Positions 8,138-17,129 of a stretch of DNA of 22,253 nucleotides are shown one piece after another. The translations under genes were made by a program, and so were the position numbers. Origin of the DNA: Folioceros fuciformis. Lineage: Eukaryota; Anthocerotophyta; Anthocerotopsida; Anthocerotales. A model generated the notes under the pieces. The model did not search any database, was not told the DNA's origin, and was given only the letters and a program-made list of their open reading frames with translations. The stretch lies in contig JBNGIO010006317.1 of NCBI GenBank assembly GCA_049999805.1, forward strand, positions 346,656 through 368,908, read 5' to 3'. The first letter of the stretch is position 1. Each line of letters starts with the position of its first letter.

Positions 8138-10912
8138 ATGCACGAACTTTGCTTCTGCACTGGGTTGCCACCTGCAATTCGGTGGAACGCTGCTGGAGTA
8201 TACGTAGTGGACTGTTCTAGTCCGGGTGTTTGTAGAGAAAATGGGCATGCGATGGGCAGAGGAGCTATGGCTTCTTCAGATTTAGGCGCAGACGAGGGAA
8301 CCAGAAAGGTACAGCCGGCAGTTGTTGTGGAAAGAATCTGGCAGAAATTCTTTTCTGATCCCTCGCAGTGGTGGGACAACAGGCTAAGCAAGGTGCGACC
8401 GTGCCTCAGCTGCTACACAATGCGTGCTCTTTCGCTCGTCCCATTTTTTCTACGTTGTTGAGACCCCAATCGGTAGTTGTTGGTGCAGAATGGCCCTAGA
8501 AGTCCCGACTTTACACATAAGGTGTCCAAGGAGGTTCTCTGGGTGGATGGCAGGTACAAGCCTTCTTGGGTGGATTCTCAGCTGGCTACACTGGGCAATC
8601 ACAGTAGGCCTCCTGCTCGGTGAGTAGGATTTGATCGTGGGTCTGATTAATTCATGCTTTATGGATGCAAATTTCCGCTTTCCTGAGCAAACAAGCACTG
8701 AGTTGTTCGCAGGGTGCAGGGTGAATGGAAGGATGAGCATGGGTTGCAAAATCTCTGTAGGGATGGGCAGCTAGGCTTGGCATTGGATGCTATGCACCAG
8801 ATGGGCCGGGACGGCAGAGTTCCTTCCGTGGAAACTTATTTTCAACTCATGCGGGCATGCAGGAAAAACAAATCGCTGACTGAGGTCAAGCAAGTGCATG
8901 CTGACATGGTGAAGAACGGGATGGATAGCCACAAGTTTCTGGCAGAGCATCTTGTAAACACTCTGGTTCAGTGTAGCAGTCTTGTGGATGGCCTGCAGGT
9001 GTTCCGTAAGTTGTCACAGCAAGACGGTGCGCATCCAAACAGCTTCACTTTCGTCAACCTACTCAAAGCATGCAGCAGTTCACCAGACCTGGAACAATTA
9101 AGGTGGATTCATGGCGAAATCCTAAGACATAGATATGGATCTGATACGTATGTTGGGAGCACACTCGTTCATCTTTATGCTAAGTGTGGGAGCATGGTGG
9201 ATGCCCACGATGTTTTCCGGACACTGCCCAAGTGCAGCGTGGTGTTGTGGAATGCATTGATTGCAGGATATGCTCAAAAGGGTCAACCAAGCAAAGCTCT
9301 GGAGCTTTATGGCCAAATGCGGAAGGAAGGTGTGAAGCCAAGCCATCGGACATTTGTCAGCGTGCTGCAAGCATGTGCTATCTTGGGAGAACTGGAATCA
9401 GAGACACTCTTGGATGGGATGTCGACCAAACTGCAGTCCCTGGACAGAGGGATGGCAATTCATGCTGACGCAGCTCGAAGTGGGTATGGGTCAGATGTGT
9501 TTGTTGGCAATACCTTGGTCAGTATGTATGCAAAATGTGGCAGCATTGAAAGTGCCTTACATATTTTTAATTCTTTACCTGAGCGTGGTCTTGTGTCATG
9601 GAATGCAATGATATCAGGATTCACTCAGCATCGGCAGGACGAAAAAGCTTTGCATTTTTTTGCTCAAATGCAAGAAGACGGGATGAGGCCAGACGTTTGG
9701 ACATTTGCCACGGTTCTTAAAGCATGTACCAACCTGGCAGATATGGAGGCTAGTGTACTTGTTGGCTCTGGCAAGTTTGTCAAAGTGAAATCTCTGGAGA
9801 AGGGGAAGGCAATTCATGCTCAGGCAATTCAAAATGGTTATGCATCTGACGGTTTTGTTGGCAGTGCTTTGGTTAGTATGTATGCGAAGTGTGGCAGTAT
9901 CGACGAAGCGATGGAGATATTTGACACTTCGCTCAAATGCGATGTGGTGTCTTGGAATGCCATGCTTGGGGGTTATGTTGAACAAGAACAAGGAGAGAAA
10001 GCAATACAGCTTTATGCTAAAATGCAGGAGCATGGTGTCTATCCCAATGAAGCATCATTTGTGTGGGTGCTGAAGGCGTGCAGCAATATAGGAGCCCTCA
10101 CTATGTGCAGTCGGGTCCACCAACATGTAGACTCTGCTGGCTATGCCTGCAGTCTTAAAGTGTTAACAGCTCTCATTCACGCATATGGAAAATGTGGCAG
10201 CATGACCAATGCCCAGACAGTGTTCGACGAACTACCACGGGCCGACGTCGTGGCATGGACTGCATTAATTGCCGGGTACGCACGTCAAGGAGATTTTGAA
10301 TCCACCGTTCTGTGCTTTGAGCAAATGGAAAGGGCAGGCTTTAAGGCGACCGGTGTGACGTTCCTATCGCTTCTCTCAGCATGCAGCCACGCTGGTAAGG
10401 TTGAGCAAGGTCTCAAGTACTTCGATTCCATGACGAAGGACTGTGGCATCAGCCCTGCCACCGAGCATTACGTCTGCATGATTGACCTACTTGGCCGGGC
10501 AGGACTGTTCAGCAAGGTCGAAGACTTGCTTTTGGAAATGCCAATGCAACCCACTTGGGCTGTTTGGTCGGCATTGTTGGCTGCCTGTCGGAAGCATGGG
10601 AACGTTGTACTGGGAAGGCAAGCTTTTGACTGCCTGATGCTTTTAGAACCGAACCAGGCTTCACAGTATGTGGTAATGTCTCAGATCTATGTTGATGCTG
10701 GCATGTGGTCCAGCGCTGAAGGGATAGAGAGCTTACGGTGGGGGGCAGGTGCAACATTGAAAAAACCAGCTTACAGCTGGATTGAGCATGAGAAAGGGTT
10801 GAACACGTTCATGGCAGGCGACTGTACACACCAGCAAACCGAGGAGGTCTACAAAATGCTGGAAACAATTAATGGGCAGTTGTTGAAAGAAGGAGAGATT
10901 ATTCATGGTTAG
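8138..10912 (+). CDS. PLS-class PPR protein with N-terminal OSB-like PDF motif
   Basis: Exons 8138-8392, 8489-8619 and 8713-10912 join in frame (861 aa from the first in-frame ATG; 8252 and 8267 are alternatives). Residues 67-113 are a PDF motif: WQKFFSDPSQWWDNRLSK at the end of exon 1, then NGPRSPDFTHK and LWVDG at the start of exon 2. This motif is known from the plant organellar single-stranded-DNA-binding OSB proteins. From about residue 165, PPR modules follow (LVSMYAKCGSIESA, VSWNAMISGF and similar). The C-terminus has E1 and E2 motifs (WSALLAACRKHGNV; KKPAYSWIEHEKG), but no DYW deaminase. Such proteins bind organellar RNA sequence-specifically and act in editing or processing. The mitochondrial or plastid location is inferred, since no clear transit peptide is visible. 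One early module is shortened, and two carry matching inserts. Confidence 0.85.
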
Positions 10913-11184
10913 ACTTAAAGAAAGTGAGGTGACTCCAGAAGTGGAGTGCACCAGTGACTGCAAACAGGTGGCATCTGGCTGTGTGCCACGCATGCTCTTT
11001 CATCCTGTCGAGGACCTCTTCATAGCCTCCTTGCCGGGTGTATCCTGCAGCCTACACATGCCAGGAGGGCATGCTCTTAAACGACAACGAATCAAATGCA
11101 AGCCATACATCATCCATGCTCCTAGACTTTGAGTACATGTTCATCAACGGGTTGCCTACAGTCACATCACCTCAATGGTCTTGT
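10913..11184. other. convergent spacer between PPR gene and PPR relic
   Basis: This 272-bp stretch holds the 3' end of the plus-strand PPR gene. Beyond it, minus-strand sequence begins to resemble PPR debris. No additional coding or structural feature is seen. Confidence 0.4.
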
Positions 11185-11960
11185 TCAATTTGTACGTGAA
11201 GCCGGCGTCTCGCCTGGAAGGCTACAACACTTGCACCTGCCTGTAGGTAGCAAATAAATGTTAACGAATCGCAACATCACACAAGTGAATGTATTTGTCC
11301 CGCACATTGTTGAACACGATGCACTCTCCATTTTGGCCCCTTGTTTTTCGTCTTCTGAGACCAGAACTGGATCAAATGCGCGTTCAAATGCGATTTCTGT
11401 TCTGAGAAGGCAGGGAGAAAGACTGCCGGTGGAGGAAGGCCTTGTTCCTCCATCAAACTGTAAAAACGAACGGCTTCCTGAACGGTATCCTCCTGAGAGT
11501 ATCCTGATAACATGGCATTCCACGTCCTCATGACGTACTACATCGAACACTCTCTGAGCATACTTCAAGCTGCCACCCTTTGCGCACATAGTTATCAGAC
11601 TCTTGGCTACATACTCATCAGCATCAAGCATCATGGCCACCAAACTGGTCACCACATTTTTGTGGCCAAGTCCATCAGGGAGCATCCTCTTAACTCTTTG
11701 CATACATGTTTACCACGAAAAAGTCACCTTCGTGTCCTGCCTGGATCTCTGATTTGAGCGTGAAGCTGCAAGCCTTACTCCAAAGCTGGGGTGCCCTCTC
11801 TTGCACACGGTTGCAGGAGGCACACAAATATCATGCCACCAGAGAGTCATACATCCGTTTTGCTTAGCACCATATAGACGAGGGGCTTCGAGCCCCATGT
11901 CTTGCTGACAATACTCAACAATTCGAGAAGTCACATACGCACAACATCGTTTTGACAGAG
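11185..11960 (-). pseudogene. PPR pseudogene fragment downstream of the intact minus-strand PPR gene
   Basis: Read on the minus strand, several frames give unmistakable PPR pieces in order. LCQNDVV comes directly after the neighbour's stop. EYCQQDMGLEAPRLYGAKQ and FVCLLQPCARE follow (near 11900-11800), then LQLHAQI, FVVNMYAK, LDADEYVAKSLIT, GGSLKYAQRVFDVV, and TWNAMLSGYSQEDTVQEAVRFY (near 11520-11460). They lie in different frames separated by stops and deletions, so this is a relic. Each piece has a close counterpart in the intact gene at 11961-14435, for example LCQKDVV and GYSQQSMGQEALRLYSAMQ, so it probably derives from a tandem paralogue. The low-complexity end below about 11400 is less certain. 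Confidence 0.8.
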
Positions 11961-14435
11961 TTAATCATATTCATGCTGAGCGAGTGTCCAGCTTTCCTCT
12001 TCATCCAACTTGACGTGAGCATTTCCGAAGGCCTTATTTCTTGCAATTCTTCCAATGGGCCAAGGTGGATGGATCTCACCCCCAACCAGAAAACTATGCA
12101 CCACTCCATCAATGTCTGTCCACCAGCTTTGACCTGGCTCCTTCCACGCCTTGATTCGCGTTCTCCTCAATTGAACTTCCTGTGCCTTCTCAAACATCTG
12201 AGCACCGGTATATATGTTTGACATCAACACATACGCTGTGGCATCATTTTTGTCTAGCTTCACTGCTTGGTCGAAAGCATGTTGTCCCATCTCCACGTTG
12301 CTCCACTTTCCACAAGCAGCTAAAAGAGTGTACCAGACAGCGGCATCAGGCACTACAGGCATTGTGCTCACAACAGAAAGTGCTTCGTCCAGGCGGCCAG
12401 CACGGCCCAGGAGGTCCACCATGCATGTGTAGTGCTCCACCGTGGGGACGATTCCATATTCTCTGCTCATAGCGTGAAAGACCTCCGTCCCTCTGTCCAC
12501 GAGACCTCCATGACTGCACGCTGTTAGTATGCAAAGGAACGTGATGCCGACTGGCTGTATACCATCCTGTCTCATTCTCTGGACCAGGTCAAAGACCACG
12601 CTACTATATCCCTGATATACATAGCCTGCAATCAGTGCACTCCAGACGACACTGTCTTTCTTGGGCAAAGCATCAAACACTCGCTGTGCATCAAACACGC
12701 TCCCACACTTCCCGTACATGTGTATCAAGCAGCCGGCTACACAAATATCAGCATCTAGCCCTCGTCCTTCGATCTCAGTATGTAGCTCCCTGCCCAAATG
12801 TAAAGCCGCAACATGTGCACAAGCCTGCAGGAGGCACACATACGTTATAGAATTTGGAACAGCCAAACCTTCGTGTTGCATAGTATGGTAGAGATAAAGG
12901 GCTTCCTGGCTCATGCCATTCTGGGAGTACCCGGCTATCATGGCATTCCATGTCACCACATCCTTTTGGCAGAGTCTGTCAAAAATGCCCTGCGCGATCT
13001 CTAGGCTGCCACACTTTGCATACATGTTTACCAGACTGTTGGCTACAGAGACATCAGCTTCATGGCCTCCTCCTTGTATTTGTAAATGAAGCTGTTTTCC
13101 CTTCTCGAGAGCCAAGGGTCCTACAGTTGCACATGCCTGCAGGAGGCACACAAATGTCACGGAATCTGGTGTGACCGCGCCTTCTTCCTTCATGAGCTCG
13201 TAGAGATGAAGGGCTTCCTGCCCCATCCCCTGCTGGGAACACCCTGCTATCATGGCATTCCAAGTAACCACAGTCTTCTGACGAATTTCGTTGAACACTC
13301 TCCTGGCATCGTCCAGGCTGCCACACTTTGCATACATGCTCACCAAACTGCTGGCCACGAACACATCAGCCTGATGGCCCTGGACTCTGATTTGGGCATG
13401 AATGTGCTTTCCCGCGTCCAGGGCTGGGTTCCCCAGACTTGCACATGCCTGCAGGAGACACACAAAAGTGACGGAATCGGGTCTAGCATTCCCTTCTTGC
13501 ATAGCAGAGTAGAGACGAAGGGCTTCCTGCCCCATGCTCTGCTGGGAATAACCTGCTATCAACGCATTCCACGTCACAACATCTTTTCGACCAAGTCCCT
13601 CAAAAACCCTTCGAGCCTGTTCCAAGCTGCCACACTTTGCATACATGTCCACCAAACAACTACAAACAAATAAATCAGGCTCAACGCCACTGGCCAGCAC
13701 GTGAGCATGCAGCTCCTGCCCAGTTTCCAAGTCCAGTCCTCTGGCACACGCTTTAAGGGCTGCCACAAACACATGGCCATCCGCCCTCACACCTGACTTT
13801 TGCATCCGACGATACAGCTGTATGGCTTCCTTGTATTGCCCATGTTCAACATGGGCAGATATTATGGAAGACCACATGAAGGCATCTGGTTTGCCAACCA
13901 GCGTGAAGACGTCCATCGCGTCTTGCAACTTGCCATGAGAAGCATACATCCGCAGAATGTGGTTGCACAGGAACGTACCCGACTGGTACCCGCATTTCAC
14001 AGTGAAAGCATGGACACGGCGGCCCAGAACAATATCCCTCTTGGCAACACATTTCTTCAAGACCGAGTAGACCAAGGCGATGGAAATGCAACAGTCTGTC
14101 TGCACCAAAACTCCCAACGCTTCCACAGCCTCAGCGAGATGCCCCTGCTGACATAGCTCACTCACGCTTTCAGCCGTCACGGTCGACAATTCGTATCCTA
14201 CAGGACTGGAAGAGCAGCCCGGCCAGCCCCACTTGGTTATGGGCAGAGCAGCCAGCAGGACGTTCTTAGACACTACTTCCTGAGACTGGAACCCCCCTTC
14301 CCTGCACGTCCGTGGGACAACTACGACCCTTGCTGGAAGATCCCTTCCCAGCCAGACAAGGTGCTCTTGGGGAGACTGGGCTCCTTGCAAATGCACATGT
14401 ACTGCTGCACCCAAACTGAATGAAAGGTCGCTCAT
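11961..14435 (-). CDS. intronless PLS-class PPR protein with E domains and a decayed DYW remnant
   Basis: The start is the first ATG after an upstream in-frame stop (14435; 824 aa). The frame itself is open to 14522, so a spliced upstream exon is possible. The N-terminal region is Ser/Arg-containing and could target an organelle. Successive P-L-S modules follow, with motifs such as LVDMYAKCGSLEQARRVFEG, VTWNALIAGYSQQSMGQEAL and VTFVCLLQACA. Three central P-L-S cycles of about 104 residues are nearly identical. The end has E1 (WYTLLAACGKWSNVEMG) and E2 (KEPGQSWWTDIDG, VHSFLVGGEIHP). The last residues (DEEESWTLAQHE) resemble the beginning of a DYW deaminase domain, but the protein stops before its catalytic HxE. 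An RNA-binding role in organelle RNA editing or processing is expected from the family. The target is unknown. Confidence 0.9.
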   Translation of the reverse strand: MSDLSFSLGAAVHVHLQGAQSPQEHLVWLGRDLPARVVVVPRTCREGGFQSQEVVSKNVLLAALPITKWGWPGCSSSPVGYELSTVTAESVSELCQQGHLAEAVEALGVLVQTDCCISIALVYSVLKKCVAKRDIVLGRRVHAFTVKCGYQSGTFLCNHILRMYASHGKLQDAMDVFTLVGKPDAFMWSSIISAHVEHGQYKEAIQLYRRMQKSGVRADGHVFVAALKACARGLDLETGQELHAHVLASGVEPDLFVCSCLVDMYAKCGSLEQARRVFEGLGRKDVVTWNALIAGYSQQSMGQEALRLYSAMQEGNARPDSVTFVCLLQACASLGNPALDAGKHIHAQIRVQGHQADVFVASSLVSMYAKCGSLDDARRVFNEIRQKTVVTWNAMIAGCSQQGMGQEALHLYELMKEEGAVTPDSVTFVCLLQACATVGPLALEKGKQLHLQIQGGGHEADVSVANSLVNMYAKCGSLEIAQGIFDRLCQKDVVTWNAMIAGYSQNGMSQEALYLYHTMQHEGLAVPNSITYVCLLQACAHVAALHLGRELHTEIEGRGLDADICVAGCLIHMYGKCGSVFDAQRVFDALPKKDSVVWSALIAGYVYQGYSSVVFDLVQRMRQDGIQPVGITFLCILTACSHGGLVDRGTEVFHAMSREYGIVPTVEHYTCMVDLLGRAGRLDEALSVVSTMPVVPDAAVWYTLLAACGKWSNVEMGQHAFDQAVKLDKNDATAYVLMSNIYTGAQMFEKAQEVQLRRTRIKAWKEPGQSWWTDIDGVVHSFLVGGEIHPPWPIGRIARNKAFGNAHVKLDEEESWTLAQHEYD
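12990..13730 (-). repeat. about 310-bp tandem coding repeat (P-L-S PPR cycles)
   Basis: The 22-mer block containing GCTGCCACACTTTGCATACATG (plus-strand view) recurs exactly at 13005, 13317 and 13626, spacings of 312 and 309 bp, which equal one P-L-S cycle of 104 or 103 codons. Flanking segments such as AGGGCTTCCTG and GGAGGCACACA recur with the same period. The nucleotide identity between cycles exceeds what motif conservation alone would demand, which suggests recent duplication or gene conversion inside the gene. Confidence 0.75.
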
Positions 14436-14639
14436 TGGTTGCAGAATCGAGTAGGTTTCTCTCAAGTCAGTCGAGCAGGAGTTGTTTTTCCGTCTAGACC
14501 GCCCTTTCCTTCCTTGAGTCACAGAAGAAAGGCCGCGGCTTCCTCTAGTTCTTCTCTAATGTGCGCATGAAGTTGCTTCTTCTCTGAACTGAGATCTCTG
14601 CTCTAACGCATGTCTGCGGGAGTGAAAAGAACGTTACTG

Positions 14640-15115
14640 AATTAGGGGCACCTACGCCATGCTGTCGTCTATACGACAGTGTGGAGCTCGAACGTGCATA
14701 TTCCTGACGGAGGCACACAAATGAGGTGCTCCAGTGCCCTCTTCTTGCTTAGCCATCTGGAGATGAAGGGATTCCTTATCCATGCCCTCTGGATGTAGCC
14801 TGACATGAGTGCTGTGCATGGCACCACATCCTTATTTGCACAGTTTTCCAAATGTGACCATCCTCTGAGCTGCCACAATCTGCATACATTCTTATCAAAT
14901 TGTTGCCAACAATCACATCCCCTTGCACAATCCTGCATGGCTGCGGTAAACACATACCAATTCCTCGAGATTAGACCATGAACACTGCTACCCAGCACAA
15001 GATCTTTCTTCGCCCCACCTTCCCAGAACAGCATGCGTACCATTGCTCCGTATGCACCGCAACTGCTGTCCAGCTTTCGTTCAAATACCGTGCCCATTTT
15101 TGGCTGCACACTCAC
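14640..15115 (-). pseudogene. PPR pseudogene fragment upstream of the intact minus-strand PPR gene
   Basis: Minus-strand frames give pieces matching the 5' half of the intact gene at 11961-14435. AKKDLVLGSSVHGLISRN compares with AKRDIVLGRRVHAFTVK. VFTAAMQDCARGCD compares with VFVAALKACARGLD. A shifted frame then reads VGNNLIRMYADCGS, and later pieces resemble TFVCLLQAC. Frameshifts and deletions separate them, so no protein can be made. It appears to be the 5' part of a dead paralogue lying head-to-tail with the living gene. Confidence 0.75.
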
Positions 15116-15205
15116 CCAGTATCACAGTCATCAACAGTTGGAGGCAAAACGGCGGCCTTTCATTCCAAGTTCCGTGTGGAACCAAGCGAGTTCTGTTCCA
15201 AGCCT

Positions 15206-15235
15206 CGTTCGTCCGTTTGGTGGGCGGAACGAACG
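15206..15235. repeat. GC-rich hairpin upstream of ceramidase gene
   Basis: CGTTCGTCCG (15206-15215) pairs with CGGAACGAACG (15225-15235) with a single bulged A around a nine-base loop. It lies about 85-110 bp above the start codon at 15319, in the probable promoter or 5' leader. It may act in DNA or RNA; no known motif is matched. Confidence 0.55.
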
Positions 15236-15318
15236 GGAGTGGCAGTGTAGCTTCAGCTGAACCAGGTGCTCTGGATCGTGGCGTGAGGGGCGGGAGGTGC
15301 GCGTGAGGGAGGCACAGG

Positions 15319-16902
15319 ATGTCACGACGTGAGCGATGGATGGTGGTGGGGATCGCAGTGCTGCTGTTCATAGTCCTCATGCTCGTCACTCCCCGGATGA
15401 AGCAGAACCAGACTTACCACATGTTTGCGGACCGCCGCAACTTCTTCGGTGCGCAACCTGTCTCGCTCCCTGGCCTTGCGCTCCCAGCTCCACCGTACTT
15501 TTGCTCTGCAGAAGCAGTTTTGGCTGTGACAACTGGTTGGATGGGGATGGAGTCTTTTCTCCTTGAGTGCGTTGGCAGATGTTTGTCGGGCCATGGAATT
15601 TGTGTTGCAGATTTTGCGGTACCTCAATTACGGAAAGCTGTGTGCAGGTATACCGAACACACTCAACGTAGTGTCCAACCTCCCCTTTTTATTCATCGGC
15701 ATCGTTGGCATGGCGTTTTGCGTACTTGACGACTTTGGCCTCACGTAAGATAGGGAGTGGGTTCACGTAGGTCTGAGCTCTGATTTGGCATGCTGTGGCA
15801 TCATGTGCTTATGAAACGGATGTGTGGCAGGCTGCGTGGTGAGTTTTTGGGATGGATGTGCTTCTTCTTCGGAATTTTCGCCACAGCATTTGGCTCGTCT
15901 TACTACCATCTCATTCCAAGTGATGCTCGGCTTGTTTGGGACCGTCTCCCTGTGAGTAGGACCTTGCCCCGGTATTGGTGTCTGTTTTCGTTTGGTTCTA
16001 AATCCAGTTGCCATGTTAATGTGTTTCCTGGTGGCTGACAGCTGTAGACGGGTTGGCAGATAGTCATTACATTCTCCTCTTTGATGGCTGTCTTCATCAT
16101 TGAAAGGGTAGACCAGCGGCCAGGAGGCGCTCGTTTTTTCCTGCTCTTGCTATTGGCAGCAGGAGTGGTCAGTGTGATTTATTGGCGGTAGGAATCAGTG
16201 ATGTGTGAAGTCCACTGACGCATATGTTCTACAGAGCCTAGCAGGCGTGTTCAACGTTTCTCATCTGGTTTACAGGGTTGCAGATGATTTGAAACTGTAT
16301 TCGTTAGTGCAGTTCGGTATTTGTGTTGCTATTCCAGTTCTGGCGATCATGCGGACTTCCAGATACACTCATTCTATTTACTGGTTACATGCTGCAGGTA
16401 TGCTGTCCTCAAACTCTCTTTACTTGGAAGCATCTGCCCGAGCTGTGGGTGCTGTTTAGAATGTAACACAAAGTGTCTTTGTTTCTCGGTCTCTCCCAGG
16501 ATGGTATGCGCTGGCCAAGTTTTGTGAATCATTTGACAAGAACGTGTACAAGTGGACTAGGCTCACAATGAGCGGTCACACTTTTAAACACCTGTTTGCA
16601 GCCGTGGTGCCCATTTGCACTATCATCATGCTCACTCGTCGGAATCTTCTTCGAATCGAGAGGTGGGTGGTGCTGAATGGCGATGTCAATGCGACATTTC
16701 TTCCATCCAGCAATTATGAACAGGAATAGTTGTCTTCAATCTTACGGCCACCTGTATTTGCAGGCCGACCCTTTATGAGAGGTGGAGGTCAAAGGTGCGC
16801 TCCGCATATGAAAGACCAGGATACCTAGATAGCTGGAAGTTGTACTGGGAAGGAAGCAAGTACAAACCACTTGAAGCTGCAAACCACTTGACTTCAGAAT
16901 GA
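15319..16902 (+). CDS. alkaline ceramidase-like (aPHC/CREST family) membrane protein, seven exons
   Basis: Exons 15319-15448, 15648-15744, 15831-15951, 16060-16187, 16276-16397, 16500-16662 and 16764-16902 join in frame to 299 aa, with GT-AG borders throughout and introns of 86-199 nt. The protein begins with a membrane segment (VVGIAVLLFIVLMLV). It continues with FADRRNFFGIPNTLNVVSN, GSSYYHLIPSDARLVWDRLP and SGHTFKHLFAA, the hallmarks of plant alkaline phytoceramidase-type proteins. S98, H102, D113, H226 and H230 match the Ser/His/Asp/His-x3-His zinc site of human ACER3, with the same S-H and H-D spacings. About seven membrane helices are expected. The family hydrolyses ceramides to sphingoid bases in ER/Golgi membranes. 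The plant FADxR subgroup is poorly characterised, so substrate assignment is inference. The length is normal and no damage is visible. Confidence 0.92.
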
Positions 16903-17129
16903 CCCAAGGCAGCCACCTAGCTGCCGAATGGTGAGAGGTTAATGATGACATGCCAGACCTGGACCTGGCTCGTCCCAACAATTCAACAACATGCTGCACT
17001 CAGCAACTTATCTGGTGCTTAACTTGTAGATGATGCTCTATGTAGCAAAAAGATTATCTTCGCAAAAAAAAGCTGGCCGAGTCGGAGGAAGAACAGCTGG
17101 CCGAACTGGAGAAAGACGAGCTAGCCAAC

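Noticed and set aside
11964-12010. Reading the last residues of the minus-strand PPR protein as a decayed PPR module rather than a DYW start
   Set aside because: SWTLAQHEYD followed by LCQNDVV can be aligned to SLEIAQGIFDRLCQKDVV. However, the preceding DEEE and the LEELQEI in the alternate frame fit the E2-DYW junction better. The PPR match is convincing only from LCQNDVV onwards.
14662-14679. Short perfect hairpin CTGTCGT/ACGACAG
   Set aside because: A seven-base stem with a four-base loop is expected by chance in 22 kb and lies in PPR debris.
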